DNA of 64,000 nucleotides from the NCBI GenBank assembly GCA_023634235.1, contig JAMKCF010000002.1:14255091-14319090 (forward strand), written 5' to 3'. This DNA comes from Pisaster brevispinus. Its lineage: Eukaryota > Echinodermata > Asteroidea > Forcipulatida > Asteriidae. The notes below the pieces were generated by a model, which was given only the letters and a program-made list of their open reading frames with translations, searched no databases and was not told the origin of the DNA. Both the position numbers and the translations under genes were made by a program. This document shows positions 45,401 through 57,045 of the stretch, in pieces (position 1 is the first letter of the stretch; the number at the start of each line of letters is the position of its first letter).

Positions 45401-48400
45401 CATCCTTCAGGCCGTGTATCAAAAACCTTGGCAAACCTGGTAAGGATTTGAGCCATCTAAAGTATGCTAATCAGGCAGTGTATATCTGAGAGCTGAGAGA
45501 TCCCGGCAGAGACGGGATTCGAACCATCTAAAAGAACCAGAACAGACAGAGGAAAAAAATCCCGACAAAGGCCATGTATCTAAGTATTCAGTGCCTCTGG
45601 TGAGGATTCGAACAACTACTCTGACAGTGCGTCAAAGAGCTCATACGGGATCCTGGCAGGGATTCGAACCGACCAAAGTCTCTGCAAGACCAAAATAATA
45701 ATAGCAGTGCCCTCACCCTTAGCGAAGGGTTTAAACCAAGTCTTTGTATACTCACTTTCTCATGAATAATAATCTGTGCTCTTCTCTCTGCAGCCTCTGT
45801 GACAAAAACAAAAGCAAAGTGAAATTTAAATTAACTTAACTGGACAATAGATCCTATTATTTCAAACTGCGACAGTATTTGGCCTATATATACTACGAAT
45901 TTGGATAGTACACATTATAAAGTGTCACGAATGCAAGAAACCTCATTTTGACCTGAATAAAACCAACATCAAATCTTTACTGAGAACGTTTGCGTACTTA
46001 TTTATTTATACATTTATATTTATTTGTGTTTTTATTGACTTGTATATTTATTTATTATACTCATGTTTTATGTACATAGACATAGATTTTGTGGTATAAA
46101 TTTCCACGGGAGCTGGTTTTGGTAATAGAAGAGTTCTCCATTTATCTGATTTTGAGCGAATTTGTTCAATATTGTTTGTGTTTGTTTGTTTGTTGGAGTG
46201 GTGTTTCTTTGGGGTTTGGGGGTTTTTTTTTGAGGGGGGGTTATTTCTTTGTTTCTTTGTTTGTTTGTTTGTTTGTTGTTGTTTTTTTAATCCAAGGCTG
46301 ATACTTAAAAACTTACTTAGTTTCCTTATTTCTGATTTAAGACATATTTTGGTGGCAGCTTATCGAACGTCACTAAACGCCTACATTAAATGTTTTGACC
46401 GGCATCAAAGTTTCGTCTCCCAGGAAATGTTTAGAAAGGTTTTTTTTTTAAAGAAAACAACAACTTAAATCCAGCCTTCCTCCACGATGTCTAGAACTAA
46501 TTCGCTCAATATAAATAATTGAAGTGGGCCCACACGAACCAGCTCTCCAGTTTATTAAAGGATAGACCGATGGTTCTTTTTATTTCCTCTAACAACATCC
46601 AATTTGCCCCTCCGAGTCCGAAACAAAACCAACCATGTAATTGATCAAAGTGTCATGTTGGCCGACTCCATGATATGTCTATGTTGGCTTACCCCCTCTG
46701 AACTCGTTGAAATTGGCGCCACCGCTACTAAAACTAAACACAGTGAAGTCAAACCTCTCGAGAAAAGAAAAACCCAAACCCAAGTCATTTGATGATGTAC
46801 ATAAACGGAAATACGTAAAAGCGGGGCAAGAACTGGATGTTATTCCGAACCAGAGGAATCTCTTACTAGAATTCTCTAGACCGACTCTTCAAGCTGTTTT
46901 TACATCATTCATTGATTTTTCGTAGAGTTTAAATCATTTTTCGCGCTTCGGTTTTCTATAAACACTTCCATAAACGCACCACACACACACAACCCACGCA
47001 CATGTCATCAAGATCGGTCTTCTTGTTTGAGTGAGAAAAACAATTTGAAAAGGAGTTGTTAAACCACTGGTTCTTTTCCGAACCATGCATCACAACTTCT
47101 AGAAAGATTAATTCACGGTGTACCCGTAAACCTACCATGCACCGTTTCAACTTTCAAAACTCAGATGAAATTTATAAATATTAAAAAAATGCTGTTCAGA
47201 AACTAAGATTATTCTTCTTCTTTTTTTTCCCTGAAGAATGTTGTCATATTTTTGAAAAAAAATCTTACCCTTTATTAGATCTCGGAACTCCTCCAGAAGT
47301 TCTTCCTTTGTGATTTGAGTCCCGGGGGTTCCAGGTGGGCCTGGGGGGCCTGGGGGTCCCACAGCTCCGGTCGGTACTACCTCCGACTGTGAGGGGAAAC
47401 AGCATACATGTTTACAATATTAAAGGATGACTCTATCTGACGCGGTTTGGTGGAGTATTGAGGAGCATGTGACTTTTTCGACTGGTTCGAGTTGAAAATG
47501 GAACTCTTTAAAATAATATTCAAAATGCACAACGGATAGCTACGTTCAAGTGTCACATTACGAAGTCCGGACCTGAGAACAAAAGAAGTCCACACAAGTG
47601 TGGGAACTTGAAACACAATGAGGACTTACACACGTCCACATAGTGCTTTATAACATTGTTGAAGAATATGGTACTTAAGTGCACAGAACAGAGGAATGTC
47701 CACTGAGTGTATTTATTATGCAACACAGAGCAATGTGTGTTGTCATTCTGTAGTTTGTATTTCAGCATTTTCAACTACTTTTTACTGTGTAATTTATCTT
47801 GTTGTTTTTTACTGTAAATATTGTGCAATTCAGCCTTTGGCTGCGATGCAAGATCTTAATAAAACATTTTGAATTGAATTGAATTGAATTGAATGTGGAC
47901 TAGATGAGGGTGTTTAGCTTGTATATATTTATTGATTTACTCTATTTTTTTAACCTTTAGACATAAAGGTTGACCAGGGGCTGCCAAGGAAATATAAAAG
48001 TATAAAAACTGTCATCGAAAGATCTGTACATCCAGTCAATGAAATACTCCATATTTTATTAAAATGGATTCACACACAAGAAATAAATATTTGCAAACTC
48101 TCACCGGGAGGGAGTACAGTTGCGAACTTTTAGGGTGGGGTTGAAGGGGTGGGGTTCACAACATCTAAAATGACGATTCTCGTATGCAAACACCTCTTCT
48201 TTTTTTACAAAAAGATGTCATTGAAAAATCAAGACTTTCGGGATAAGTCGGAACATCTAACAAAGCAACCCATTGTCTACATTGTTGAGGCAATTCAATA
48301 TTTGAATCTGACCCAAGGCAAGGTTATGTCATACCATTTCTGTACAAACACCACGTGGGATTTTGACCTCTGGACACTACCGCCGCCGTCTCCGTCCCCT

Positions 48401-51326
48401 ACCCGGTCCCCGTCTCCCTTCTTGTCACAAGTATAAACAATAGGACACGAGAGAAACACCATGCATTATGACAGTCACAAATATTTCCGTCGAAGGTTGC
48501 TAAAGTGCCCGCCTCGCCTACCAAAGACAATGTGACTAATCACGGCTAAGTGAAGCGCCAACGTCACATGTCAGTGACCGCATGGGTTCACTCCGATTGG
48601 TTTAAAAACCAGCAAGACGCAACATTCATCCGTAAAAGTAATTGTAGTGTTTGTTTCGAAACTCAACGCTACATTGGGTTTATTTTTTCAACTTTACATG
48701 ACCTCACACTCCAACACAGCCGTATTACTTGCACGAACGCCCTACTACAACAGACGAGAGCCGCGAAGGCCAAATTAACCATTGCGCCATTTTTCAAGAA
48801 TACTCCCCAAACAACACACAGTGCAGCGGACACGTGTGTCAGCTTTTAATTGGTTGTAATTCAATTTCCCAACGAGGCAGCGCCCCCTATTTACAGAGCA
48901 AGACCAGTCCATCAACGCGACAATGTCTCCCGCGGAAGTTTTTTGGTGTGAAAGTAGGTCCTGAGTATCCGATACATTAAAGAGGTCAGACGTGAGAAGG
49001 CCACGCTACGGGACGGCCCAAGCTCTCAGTAGGGCGTAGACCACAAGTATTTTAGGAAAAATATTGTTCATGGAAAGTTTCGCCTGTTGAATCCGGCATA
49101 ATTGAAGAATTGTTAAATTGCTTTGCGCAATAAAACAAAATAGACACACACAGTCATGATTGCAAGAAGTCCGCCCGAAGCCTTCCAGTTCAAAATGGCC
49201 GCCTAAACCCTTGCGCAATCGCACTTTTTGTCGTTGTCCAAACTCGTTTTCGCTCACTCATCCCCTCGCGGTGGGATTCTTTCGTAGTATTAGTTGCAAT
49301 TTTGTGAATTAGCCAGTTTGGTCGTCGGGTTAACTTTCAGAGGAACTTGCGGGGGAGTTGACCCAGTCTTGCTCACCTCTGTCCATAAGTTACGATTTAA
49401 AAATAGCTGAGCGACAAATTGCAACAAGATGAGACTGACATTGAGTCGAAGTGCACTCCAGCTTGTCTGAAGTCTGTTAAGTGTCAAGAGTCAACTGACA
49501 GCTAAGGACCAAGTCACATCAGGCATGGCAACTTGGACCATGCAAAGGAAACACTTCTGCAGTACCAGAAACATCTCCCTGGCAGTGTATTAGGCTATAC
49601 TTTCCCCAAAGAAATTGAATTTCGATTGTTTTCTTTTTGGAAACTAGCTGCCTGTGCTACTACATTGCCTGGGACGTATCACACAACAAACAGACATGCA
49701 GTAGAAAAAAAAACTTCAGTAGCGTAGGGGCCAAATTTGTCCAGTTTCATACAAGAGTACTAAGGAAGGTGTAAACGTGAGTGTGTTTTTCTTCTTAAAT
49801 GTTGCCTGGACTTGATTGGCTGGTCATTGTCTGTTTGACATCCCGCAGTCCTCAGAAGGCTGACTATATTAAGAAAGTATTGAGGATAGTCGTCTGTTCG
49901 CTGTAGGACTACACATCTTCTCTTTGTTTGCATATTTTCCCTGCAAAACACCCCTTCCCTTCGAACTTGCTTCGAAATATCTGTTATTGGATTAAGCCTA
50001 CACAGAAGAACGCATGTTTTTTTTCTGCGCGTTCAACCAAATGCGGACGCGTTTGGAACAACACAACGGCTGTGCGTACAACCAATGCGGACGCGTGTGA
50101 CGCAATAGTCTACAAACAGGATAAACACATGTCAACCACACTCGCTCACTCACACTTAATCACACTTGCGGGGCTTAACCAAATTTCTCGAAACTGGAGC
50201 GAAGCGCAGATCTATCGACAACCAACTCGACAGCCAAGTGACACTGCTCTTTCCTCATGTGTCACTCACTGGCTGACGGGTTGCCGACTCGTCTCAGCGG
50301 AACATCCACTTGTTTTTATTAATGAACCCGAGGCTAGACATTGTTTTCTTTGTTTTAAGTGTTTCCTCTTCCGTAAATCCCCCCATCAGTCATCTTGGAA
50401 AGCTTTCTTAAACAATGGGTGAGACTTGTTACTCCCGCAAATTACTTTCAGTTCAATGTTCCGGCATAAATTGTGATGAAAATGAAAGTTTTAAAAAGTT
50501 TGCATAACATAATGGTTATTTTTCTCGCACTGAACTGTTTGTCTGCAACGAGGCTTTCCACTATAGAAATTGTTTTTGGGGGAGAATAAAAAAACAGCTT
50601 ATTGCAAAAAAGCTCGATAGGGAAAGTAAGTTTCCAAAGGAAGAGTAAATTTGAAATATTCACCAAACTCTGTGGTCACATTAGAAATGGCTTGATGTGT
50701 TTCGATTGCGGCAAAATACGTAACTATTGTTAAATTTGTAGCAGCGGCGGCACAAAGGAGGAGGGGGTAAAAGAGGGCAAGTTAAAATTTAAGGGGGGGA
50801 CAAAAATGAATTTTAATGAAATTTTGTGCTGCTGAAATACCATTTGACTTTACACAATGACAGACTTACACTATAGTGTTATTCTTGAGCCTTGGTAAGG
50901 CAAGCATAATTTGTGAGTACAATTAGTTTCGGGTTTAATTCGGCCATTAGGGAAAAACTGAGGTGGGAATTGGGGGAGGGGGCAAATTGAGGGGGGCAAA
51001 GAAAGTAACACGAGGGGTGGCAAATGCCCAAACCTTAGCCCCTCCTTGCAGCGCCAACGCTGTTTTTTTTAGGCTTCCTCAGCTGTTGCAGTTTGTCAAA
51101 CACTCTGGAGGCTTGTAACCACTATAAAATAACAATCGTTTCATAATCTGTGACACATTGTCTAAAATGACTCCTCACTTACCAGTCTTCTGGAGTTCTC
51201 CGGCTGTTCCTTCTTCTTCTTCTTCTTCTCGCACTTCTTACTTCCTTCCGATAACTTGGAGGAGTGCTTGACGAAAGACAGCCAGCTTCCCCGGGGATCC
51301 ACCCGCGCGCCACCCTCTTCCATGTC
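42474..51326 (-). CDS. C1QTNF12: C1QTNF12 (adipolin) / erythroferrone-type secreted protein, 5' exon missing
   Basis: Exons in transcript order: 51183-51326, 47269-47386, 45756-45796, 44266-44421, 43824-44026, 43305-43383 and 42474-42572 (stop included). They are in phase and total 840 nt, giving 279 residues. Order: a basic linker ([11 protein letters not shown], a Lys-rich run, NSRR), then a short collagen-like stretch ([13 protein letters not shown]). [20 protein letters not shown] follows, then a Cys-containing segment and a C1q/TNF-like domain. That domain has [21 protein letters not shown] and [11 protein letters not shown], and ends [13 protein letters not shown]...GLLMGV. SLCQRH and [11 protein letters not shown] match human C1QTNF12 as I recall it, closer than C1QTNF15/erythroferrone. 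Mammalian adipolin is a furin-cleaved, insulin-sensitising hormone; that role here is inference. The signal-peptide exon was not found. Confidence 0.93.
42640..42945 (+). repeat. SINE family B, nearly full length
   Basis: It has a B box (cagttcaaatcccagc), 'tggattgggctttcagtccc', 'gattaagttcgcttttctga' and the tail 'ggcttcacaaccagaataaa', ending in an (AAAT)n-like tract. It lies in the last C1QTNF12 intron. Confidence 0.8.
43075..43200 (+). repeat. Dispersed repeat containing a CRE
   Basis: Related to 37900-38000 and 63300-63390. 'caatgaatatcaacatg' follows the repeat, and a TGACGTCA lies at 43190-43197. Confidence 0.45.
43523..43580 (-). repeat. Solitary diverged copy of the 68-bp minisatellite unit
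   Basis: On the minus strand 'catggtgttaccgcaaacct' is followed by 'ccaccatgcaaa' and 'tcctacc', in the order seen in arrays 1 and 2. It lies in a C1QTNF12 intron, in the opposite orientation to the arrays. Confidence 0.75.
44108..44216. mobile_element. Foldback MITE fragment
   Basis: 'gacaggttaccagtcaaaac' and 'tgactggttccctg' are the family's internal motifs. The ends are missing. It lies in a C1QTNF12 intron. Confidence 0.5.
44591..44763. mobile_element. Foldback MITE, gggcccaatttcat family
   Basis: The left end 'agggcccgatttcataagag' is clear. The right end has decayed to 'gtatgtgaaaatggtccc'. The interior has 'gcaggataccagtcacagat'. Confidence 0.75.
45285..45690 (-). repeat. Degenerate tandem region with repeated GATTCGAACC
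   Basis: 'ggattcgaacc' or a variant occurs near 45353, 45509, 45605 and 45659, each preceded by 'cccgg', 'ccggca' or 'ctggca'. On the minus strand these are tRNA B boxes. No A box is visible. Confidence 0.5.
46160..46290 (+). repeat. TTTG-rich simple repeat
   Basis: Interrupted (GTTT)n and T/G homopolymers occur in a C1QTNF12 intron. The ORFs through this region are compositional. Confidence 0.85.
47640..47896 (+). mobile_element. Probable LINE 3' end with a (GAATT)n tail
   Basis: 'tcagcctttggctgcgatgc' followed by 'aataaaacattttgaattga' and four further GAATT units is the kind of 3' terminus carried by CR1/L2-like LINEs in marine invertebrates. No ORF remains. It lies in a C1QTNF12 intron. 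Confidence 0.5.
49119..49225. promoter_or_regulatory. Paired C/EBP palindromes with a YY1-like site
   Basis: TTGCGCAA occurs at 49133-49140 and 49211-49218, with CAAAATGGCCGCC at 49191-49203. They lie in the intron between C1QTNF12 exons 51183-51326 and 47269-47386. Function is not shown. Confidence 0.35.
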
Positions 51327-52849
51327 CTGTCAACAGAGGTCAAAAGGTCAGACGAGGACACTTTCAAAACGGACAAAGCTACACTATACGGACGAGTTGG
51401 TACCTGGGAAATGACACCGACCGCATTACCGTCCTCTTCCAGAATGTGACGTAACATTCATAAACTGCCTCTAATTCGATGTTCACATCAATAAAACCAA
51501 CTTGTGAAAATTGATTGTGGCACGTTACTGGTTAAAACAGCCGAAATAGTTTCTACATAATCACTTTTAGGTTGCGAGTTAAATACTATTCTAGAAAATA
51601 TCTTTTAAACAACAACAACAACAAAACCCCAAACCCCAAACAAAACAAATGAACAAACAAACAAATGCACTTTCTCGTGTATATTATCGATTTTCATAAA
51701 AGGGTGGGGGCGGTTACGTCAGCTAAGTTTAAAAAATACATTTTCCGTTTTATACCAACAGGTAAATACAATTAGTTTCTTCTTTCTGAACAGAGGTGAT
51801 TTTACAACACAAACTATGAAGTGGTCAATTTCCCCCCGAATAATCTCACTGTTCAATCAATGAATACTAGTTTTTAATTTGGGGTGTCGCTTCAGCACCC
51901 TGACCTATTTCTTCCATAATGTCTATCGACTGTTTCGTTTTAAGGCTCAACTATCCGTGGTATTTGTTTACACCTGATTATTGTATGGAGGTAGAAATAC
52001 TTCCATGGTTATTATGTTACAATATTAATACCCAGTGTAAAATGTACGAGCGCCGTCGACTCGTGGCCTGTGCCCTTCGGGTGCGCCACTGTGTCGTCCA
52101 GCATTCAATTTATTGTTTAGTAAAAATATTTTCCTTCTGTAAATACGAATCGTGTGTTGAAATAAAACGCACTAAGTTGTAGAAGTTAAAGAGAACACGT
52201 TTTCAGTGTGTGTTATTGGCTAAGATTGACGCTCCCTTGGGCCGGGCGGCTGATATTATTCAAACCGTCCATGACGGTGTGAACTACGCAGTTTATTGCT
52301 TAGCACTTTTTCAAGCCGTGGGGATCGTGGGCGGAAAATGTTAGGGACACAAAAAGTTAATTTGTCTAATATTTTAAGAACAAAAATCTTCTTGAGATAG
52401 GCCTACTTCCGGTAGGCTATATTGCCAGAAAGGAAGGTATATTGCCGCTAGTAATGCAAGAGGTGAGATATCATCAAACATGGTCACCAATTTAATAATA
52501 ATTAACAACAAGATCCTCTTTGATGTAGGGCCTACAGCAACATCAATTTTAACAAATTGTGACCCGGCGGGCTCGGCACGCGACCGGTCAATGCGTCAAC
52601 CCACAGCCTTGGCCCTCGGCCATGTTGATGTCAAGACTCAGTGTCATTGTTGTGGTCAAGTCCAACACAAAATAATATTTCTGATATACGCTTTTTATGC
52701 TTTCGGGCAAAAGTGCTAAGAATGAAAGCTCATCCATTTTGGTCTCAGTAGCCAACTACACGTTTCACACTTAAATCTTGCGAACATGCGCACTGTCGGT
52801 TTCTTAACAATGAAACTTGGGTTGAACAAAGAAAAAATTACTTGAGTGG

Positions 52850-52925
52850 GACTAGAACCTGAGTACTCCGGATTAACGTGACGGGGCTCTATCTGAGCTA
52901 TCTGGCCGTAGTTGGCAGTCTCCCT
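52850..52925 (-). repeat. tRNA-like sequence, probably pseudogene or SINE head
   Basis: On the minus strand 'agatagctcagatagagc' resembles an A box and 'caggttctagtcccac' a B box. They are about 35 bases apart, as in a tRNA. The acceptor ends do not pair well. Confidence 0.35.
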
Positions 52926-53015
52926 ATTCTGTCAATATTGTTTCGGGTGTGTCAGTCAGAAGCCATTCAACCTGTAACTCCCGTATAGCCAGGGTTTACG
53001 CCCAAGTTTAAAATA

Positions 53016-53080
53016 CAATCTGGGAGGCGGCAACAGAGGGATCACCATAAGGGTATGCGACTTCTAATTTCAGACAACAA
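53016..53080 (+). repeat. Dispersed repeat, partner of 19578-19646
   Basis: 'aatacaatctgggaggcgg' followed by 'caacagagggatcacc' matches the RCC2 intron copy with scattered changes. Confidence 0.55.
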
Positions 53081-54145
53081 GTAACGAACAAAAAGGTCCC
53101 CCATAAAGCTAAAATGTAAAACATAAGAAAACCAGATGTTTAGTTTCACAAATTCGCAAGTTGTACACGCATACAACCAGAGCTTTCCTCTATTATAGTT
53201 GTATGCCGGGTACATACAAAACTATGTTCTGTGTTCCTCAACTTTTCGATGACAAAGCTGAGAAACCAATGGTTTGTGAAATTAATTGATGAGCATTTCT
53301 TTTTATAAACCTGCAAACCAATGGGCATAAATTAAAGGAAAGGAGCTATCATTAACACCTAATTCAATTGAAATAAATAGGTATTCTCCATGTATCATTT
53401 TGACCGATCAAAAGGAGTCAAAACATCTAGCCGTAAGAGCAAACAACTGACACAAACGGCCATCACACAGTGTCAACGTTTCACCACCTTTTCCATCACA
53501 CTCCGCACCCACCGTGGCGAACCCTGGCAATTAGTACCCGAGATCAGTCAACTTTTGGCCGGCCACCGACACAAAACATGCCCCGGTTGAGAATTCCACG
53601 ACCCCGTGCAGTCTCCGCCACAGTGGCTCGCTCGGCGTCCCGTGTCGCTCCAAATTAACCGTAGGACCAATTATCGCAGCAATACGCGTAATTAATGGTC
53701 AGTGTTTCTGTGTAACTTTTGGCAGGCCAAACCCCTGGGGAGTCTGTAGCAATTTCCCCCCTCAATTTCCCTGTCGTTTGCTGCGGTGGGTGTAAACCAT
53801 AGTCTCCGGTACTGTGATAATAATACTTTACAAAAGGGAACACACCGATTTCCCACCCAGCCTTAGATTAGTAACTTATTCTCAAATGAAGATCGATCTT
53901 GATGACTTCATCTGCGAGATAATCATCTTTCAAAAGTTGCGAACGTCATGCTGTCGAAACGTCGGCATTGACTTCACCAATCAATCAATGTCATCTAAGC
54001 GGCAATATTGACTCGAACAAAAGCGGTGTCTTGTGGGGACGGTTTGTTTTTAGATTTAGTTAAAGGCTTCACGATGAAGACAAGATCCTTGCCGAAACAA
54101 CCACTCTTAAGCAGCTAAACTTATCAAATTTAAGAATTGACCATA

Positions 54146-54291
54146 TGACGTCATTTGAGTGGTGGAGCCCTCGGCTAGAGGTAACAAAGAAGGTTGCTCA
54201 TTGGCCCATCCTGTGCGCCGCGCGTACAAAGATGTGCGTTTCCATTGTTTCGTCGTCGTTGCCCCTCTAAGATGGCGGCGTGGTGACGTCA
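54146..54291. promoter_or_regulatory. Two CRE palindromes with a YY1 site
   Basis: TGACGTCA occurs at 54146-54153 and 54284-54291. A perfect YY1-type AAGATGGCGGC lies at 54269-54279, and a CpG-rich 'gtgcgccgcgcgtac' lies between. It could be a promoter, but no exon next to it is recognised. Confidence 0.4.
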
Positions 54292-56114
54292 ATGCAGAAA
54301 AGCCCATAAGTCAGTTTGACGGCTGTGGTTGACAACAAAGATTACTGGCAATGTTAAGATGACTCCCGCGGAAACGTTTTTGTGTCAAGAGTCAAAACGT
54401 GTCGTTCCCAATTTGAACTCACAGGAGACGAAAGCTAACTGCCAGATTGTGTGGACGTTACTAACAGGCCTTGTTACTTAGGGCAGGCCTTGCTGGTACT
54501 CTGACAAACTTTAAAATCTAAAGACCTTTAAGACAAGTCTAAGATAAGTTCAATACATTGACTCACTACCCCTTTAATGATACGGGTGTGAAGTAATTAG
54601 ATTGATGTTAAAACATCAGCCCACATGTCCCTTGAAAGTCAATCATTGCCTAACAATGTGTGACTTTACTGTCGTGCAGCTTCGTAAGAACACAATTTCA
54701 ACATCATCATCACCATCTGAGAGCCCGTGTTATTACAAAATCTGCAAAACGCCAGCAGTCTGTTTTGCCAAAGTCATCAAGAAACCTTCGATTTGAATGA
54801 GTTGGACAATTCTGGAGAAGCTGGCGCCGAGAAAATGACGACTGGATTGTTCAACAGGATGTGATCGGGATGATGCACACGGGCCCATTCAAGGGAATCG
54901 AGTGTAGCACCATTTGTGCAACAACTTGTCTTGTTTCCCGAGGAGGAAACGAAGGAGTGAGGAATGATTTGGATACGAGGTGGAGCCTGGGGGAAATTAG
55001 ATCAACAGTCAGACGGACCACGGGCAAACTTACAATGTCATTAACTAACCCCCCCCCCCACCCCGAGTGGCAGTCAAATGGTGAAACCATTTCTTGCATA
55101 TGAGAAGTCAGAAGCTTAAACAGCGCCCTCACTGAGGTCAAAGGGAGACATTTTATTGGCTGAGAGTTGCGTGTAGCCCGTACACACATGCGCACTACCA
55201 CTGTTTGACCTCACGTCGGACTACGCAAGAGGTCAAGAAGTGAAGAAAGAAAAACAAAATGCCATTAACAAACTACTTTCTAGTGACTGTGTATGGAAAT
55301 GTACTCGAATCTGAAATCAAATCGAGGACCAGTAACTTTGGTAGCATTATACGTTCTCACTTGACACAATGGTGAACAATAGTGTGTTCTCACATGACGT
55401 CACAAAGGAGAACAATGTCTCAATGAGAGGCTGGATAAGAGTCCTTAGACCCAAAAAGCAATGTTAACCAAGCAAGCCAATAAAACACGCCGTTGTTATT
55501 CGTAAAACCAGTCAATTTTATGTAGGCTTTTCATTCAAAGACTATTCGACGAAGCCTGCAGAAAGGAGAAACAACTTTCTAAAACCCTGTGGCCTTCGAT
55601 AAAAATCAGCAACATTTTAGTGTGATTTTTAAAGTCAAGTCTTAATTTATTGGCTCGTTACCAAACCCCCTATTACTCACGCTGATGCTTGTTTTCCCCC
55701 ATGTACGCAATCGTACAAGGCTTATTAATTACGAGAACATGGAGGCTAATCGGGGAGACTAGCCGTTGTGGCGACACCATCTTTGCCGGTTCCTCTTGCC
55801 AGCTTCACTTCCTTTTCTTGTTAGGCTGATGTCCCCCCCCCCCCCCACGTAGTCGGGACGCACGCAGTCAAGGGAAACCCAAGGGGGACATATTCGTCTC
55901 ATTATTCTGCGAACTGTCAAGGTACACCGTTGGAAATTCTGAAAGTTGAATAGTTCCAACAGCTCAGTTCACTGAATAACATGACCTTTGACCTGAATAG
56001 TTGACCTCAATAGTCAGTGGCCGTCTCAGCTCTAGATTTCATGAAATCTGCGAAGAACGCACACGATTATCTCCTGAGAAAGATTTTACGGCGAATGAAT
56101 CTCAAGTTGGGTAT

Positions 56115-56345
56115 GGGCGTAGCCTTTTCGAGGGGCCGAGTGGTCTGGTGCCGGCGGACTTGACCTCGGATGAGACATCAGCTGAGTGGCTGGTTCGAAT
56201 CCCGGGATTCCAACTTGTGCATCCGTTCAAGAACCTCGTTGTCTCTTTAAAAACCCAGGGGTAAAATGGATGCAGAGATGATATAATTTTGTCACAGTAG
56301 CTACATTTGTTGCATACGTAGTCATGAACAGGCGTGCCGTTTTGG
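56115..56345 (+). repeat. tRNA-Leu-like SINE
   Basis: It has an A box (ggggccgagtggtctggtg), a B box (ctggttcgaatcccggg) and a body with 'cgttcaagaacctcgttg'. The tail merges with 'ggtactgcatactcaaaagg', which is repeated downstream. Confidence 0.65.
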
Positions 56346-56700
56346 GTTTCCGGTACTGCATACTCAAAAGGAGCTGGGATGGTTTTTAGAAATTGTCAAA
56401 ATTTTTAGTATTGTCAAATTGTCGTAATAACTACCTTTGCTGCATACATTATTGCTATATATACACACTGCGTGCCATTTCTGCATACTCCCGAGAAGTT
56501 GAAAGTGTTTATAGAAGTTGTCAAAATTGTCATATTTTTAAAAGTTGTCATAACAGTTAGGCCTACATTATTTGCTGCATACATTGTTAGTTTATATGGC
56601 AATTTTTTTGTTTTCCGGTGCTGTTTACTCCTAAGGAGTTGAGATGGTTTTAGGAATGCCTTTGACGAGACGGGCAGAGTCTATTTGGCTGATGCTGTGA
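56340..56700 (+). repeat. Tandem copies of a SINE tail
   Basis: 'ggtactgcatactcaaaagg', 'tctgcatactcccgagaagt' and 'ggtgctgtttactcctaagg' each precede a 'ttgagatggttt' type run. They are spaced about 120-150 bases apart, suggesting tandem duplication of one tail. Confidence 0.55.
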
Positions 56701-56769
56701 GGCGCTTTGACGGTTAGCTTTAAAGGTGTTTTTTTTTTCACTATTTCATCACATTGCTTGAGGAGCTGA

Positions 56770-57045
56770 CTTGTCGTGGAGAACTCGTCTAGTGCATCGG
56801 ACTCCAAGTCCTGGTGTCTGAATCATCAGAGTATTACAGAGGGGCAGGGCGGCTCCCCCCCCCCCACAGAACCCTCGCCCCCATTAGCCCCAAAGAGAAC
56901 GAAAAATGCACAAATGAATAGTTCAATAAAGCGCCCCCCCCCCCACCACCACAGTATGTCTTTGCCCCCCCCCCCCTGCCACCTCCAAAAATGAAAAGGC
57001 TTGGCGTCGCCACTGCAACCCCCACCCCCCCCCCCCCCCAAAAAA
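56770..57045 (+). repeat. C-homopolymer cluster with a SINE head
   Basis: A decayed SINE head (56776-56840) is followed by five C runs of about 9-13 bases within about 180 bases. The large ORFs on both strands here are products of the C runs. Confidence 0.7.

Noticed and set aside
49928..50422. A 164-codon plus-strand frame in a C1QTNF12 intron
   Set aside because: No family resemblance and no splice context; it contains a local 16-base duplication (gcggacgcgt). Treated as chance.
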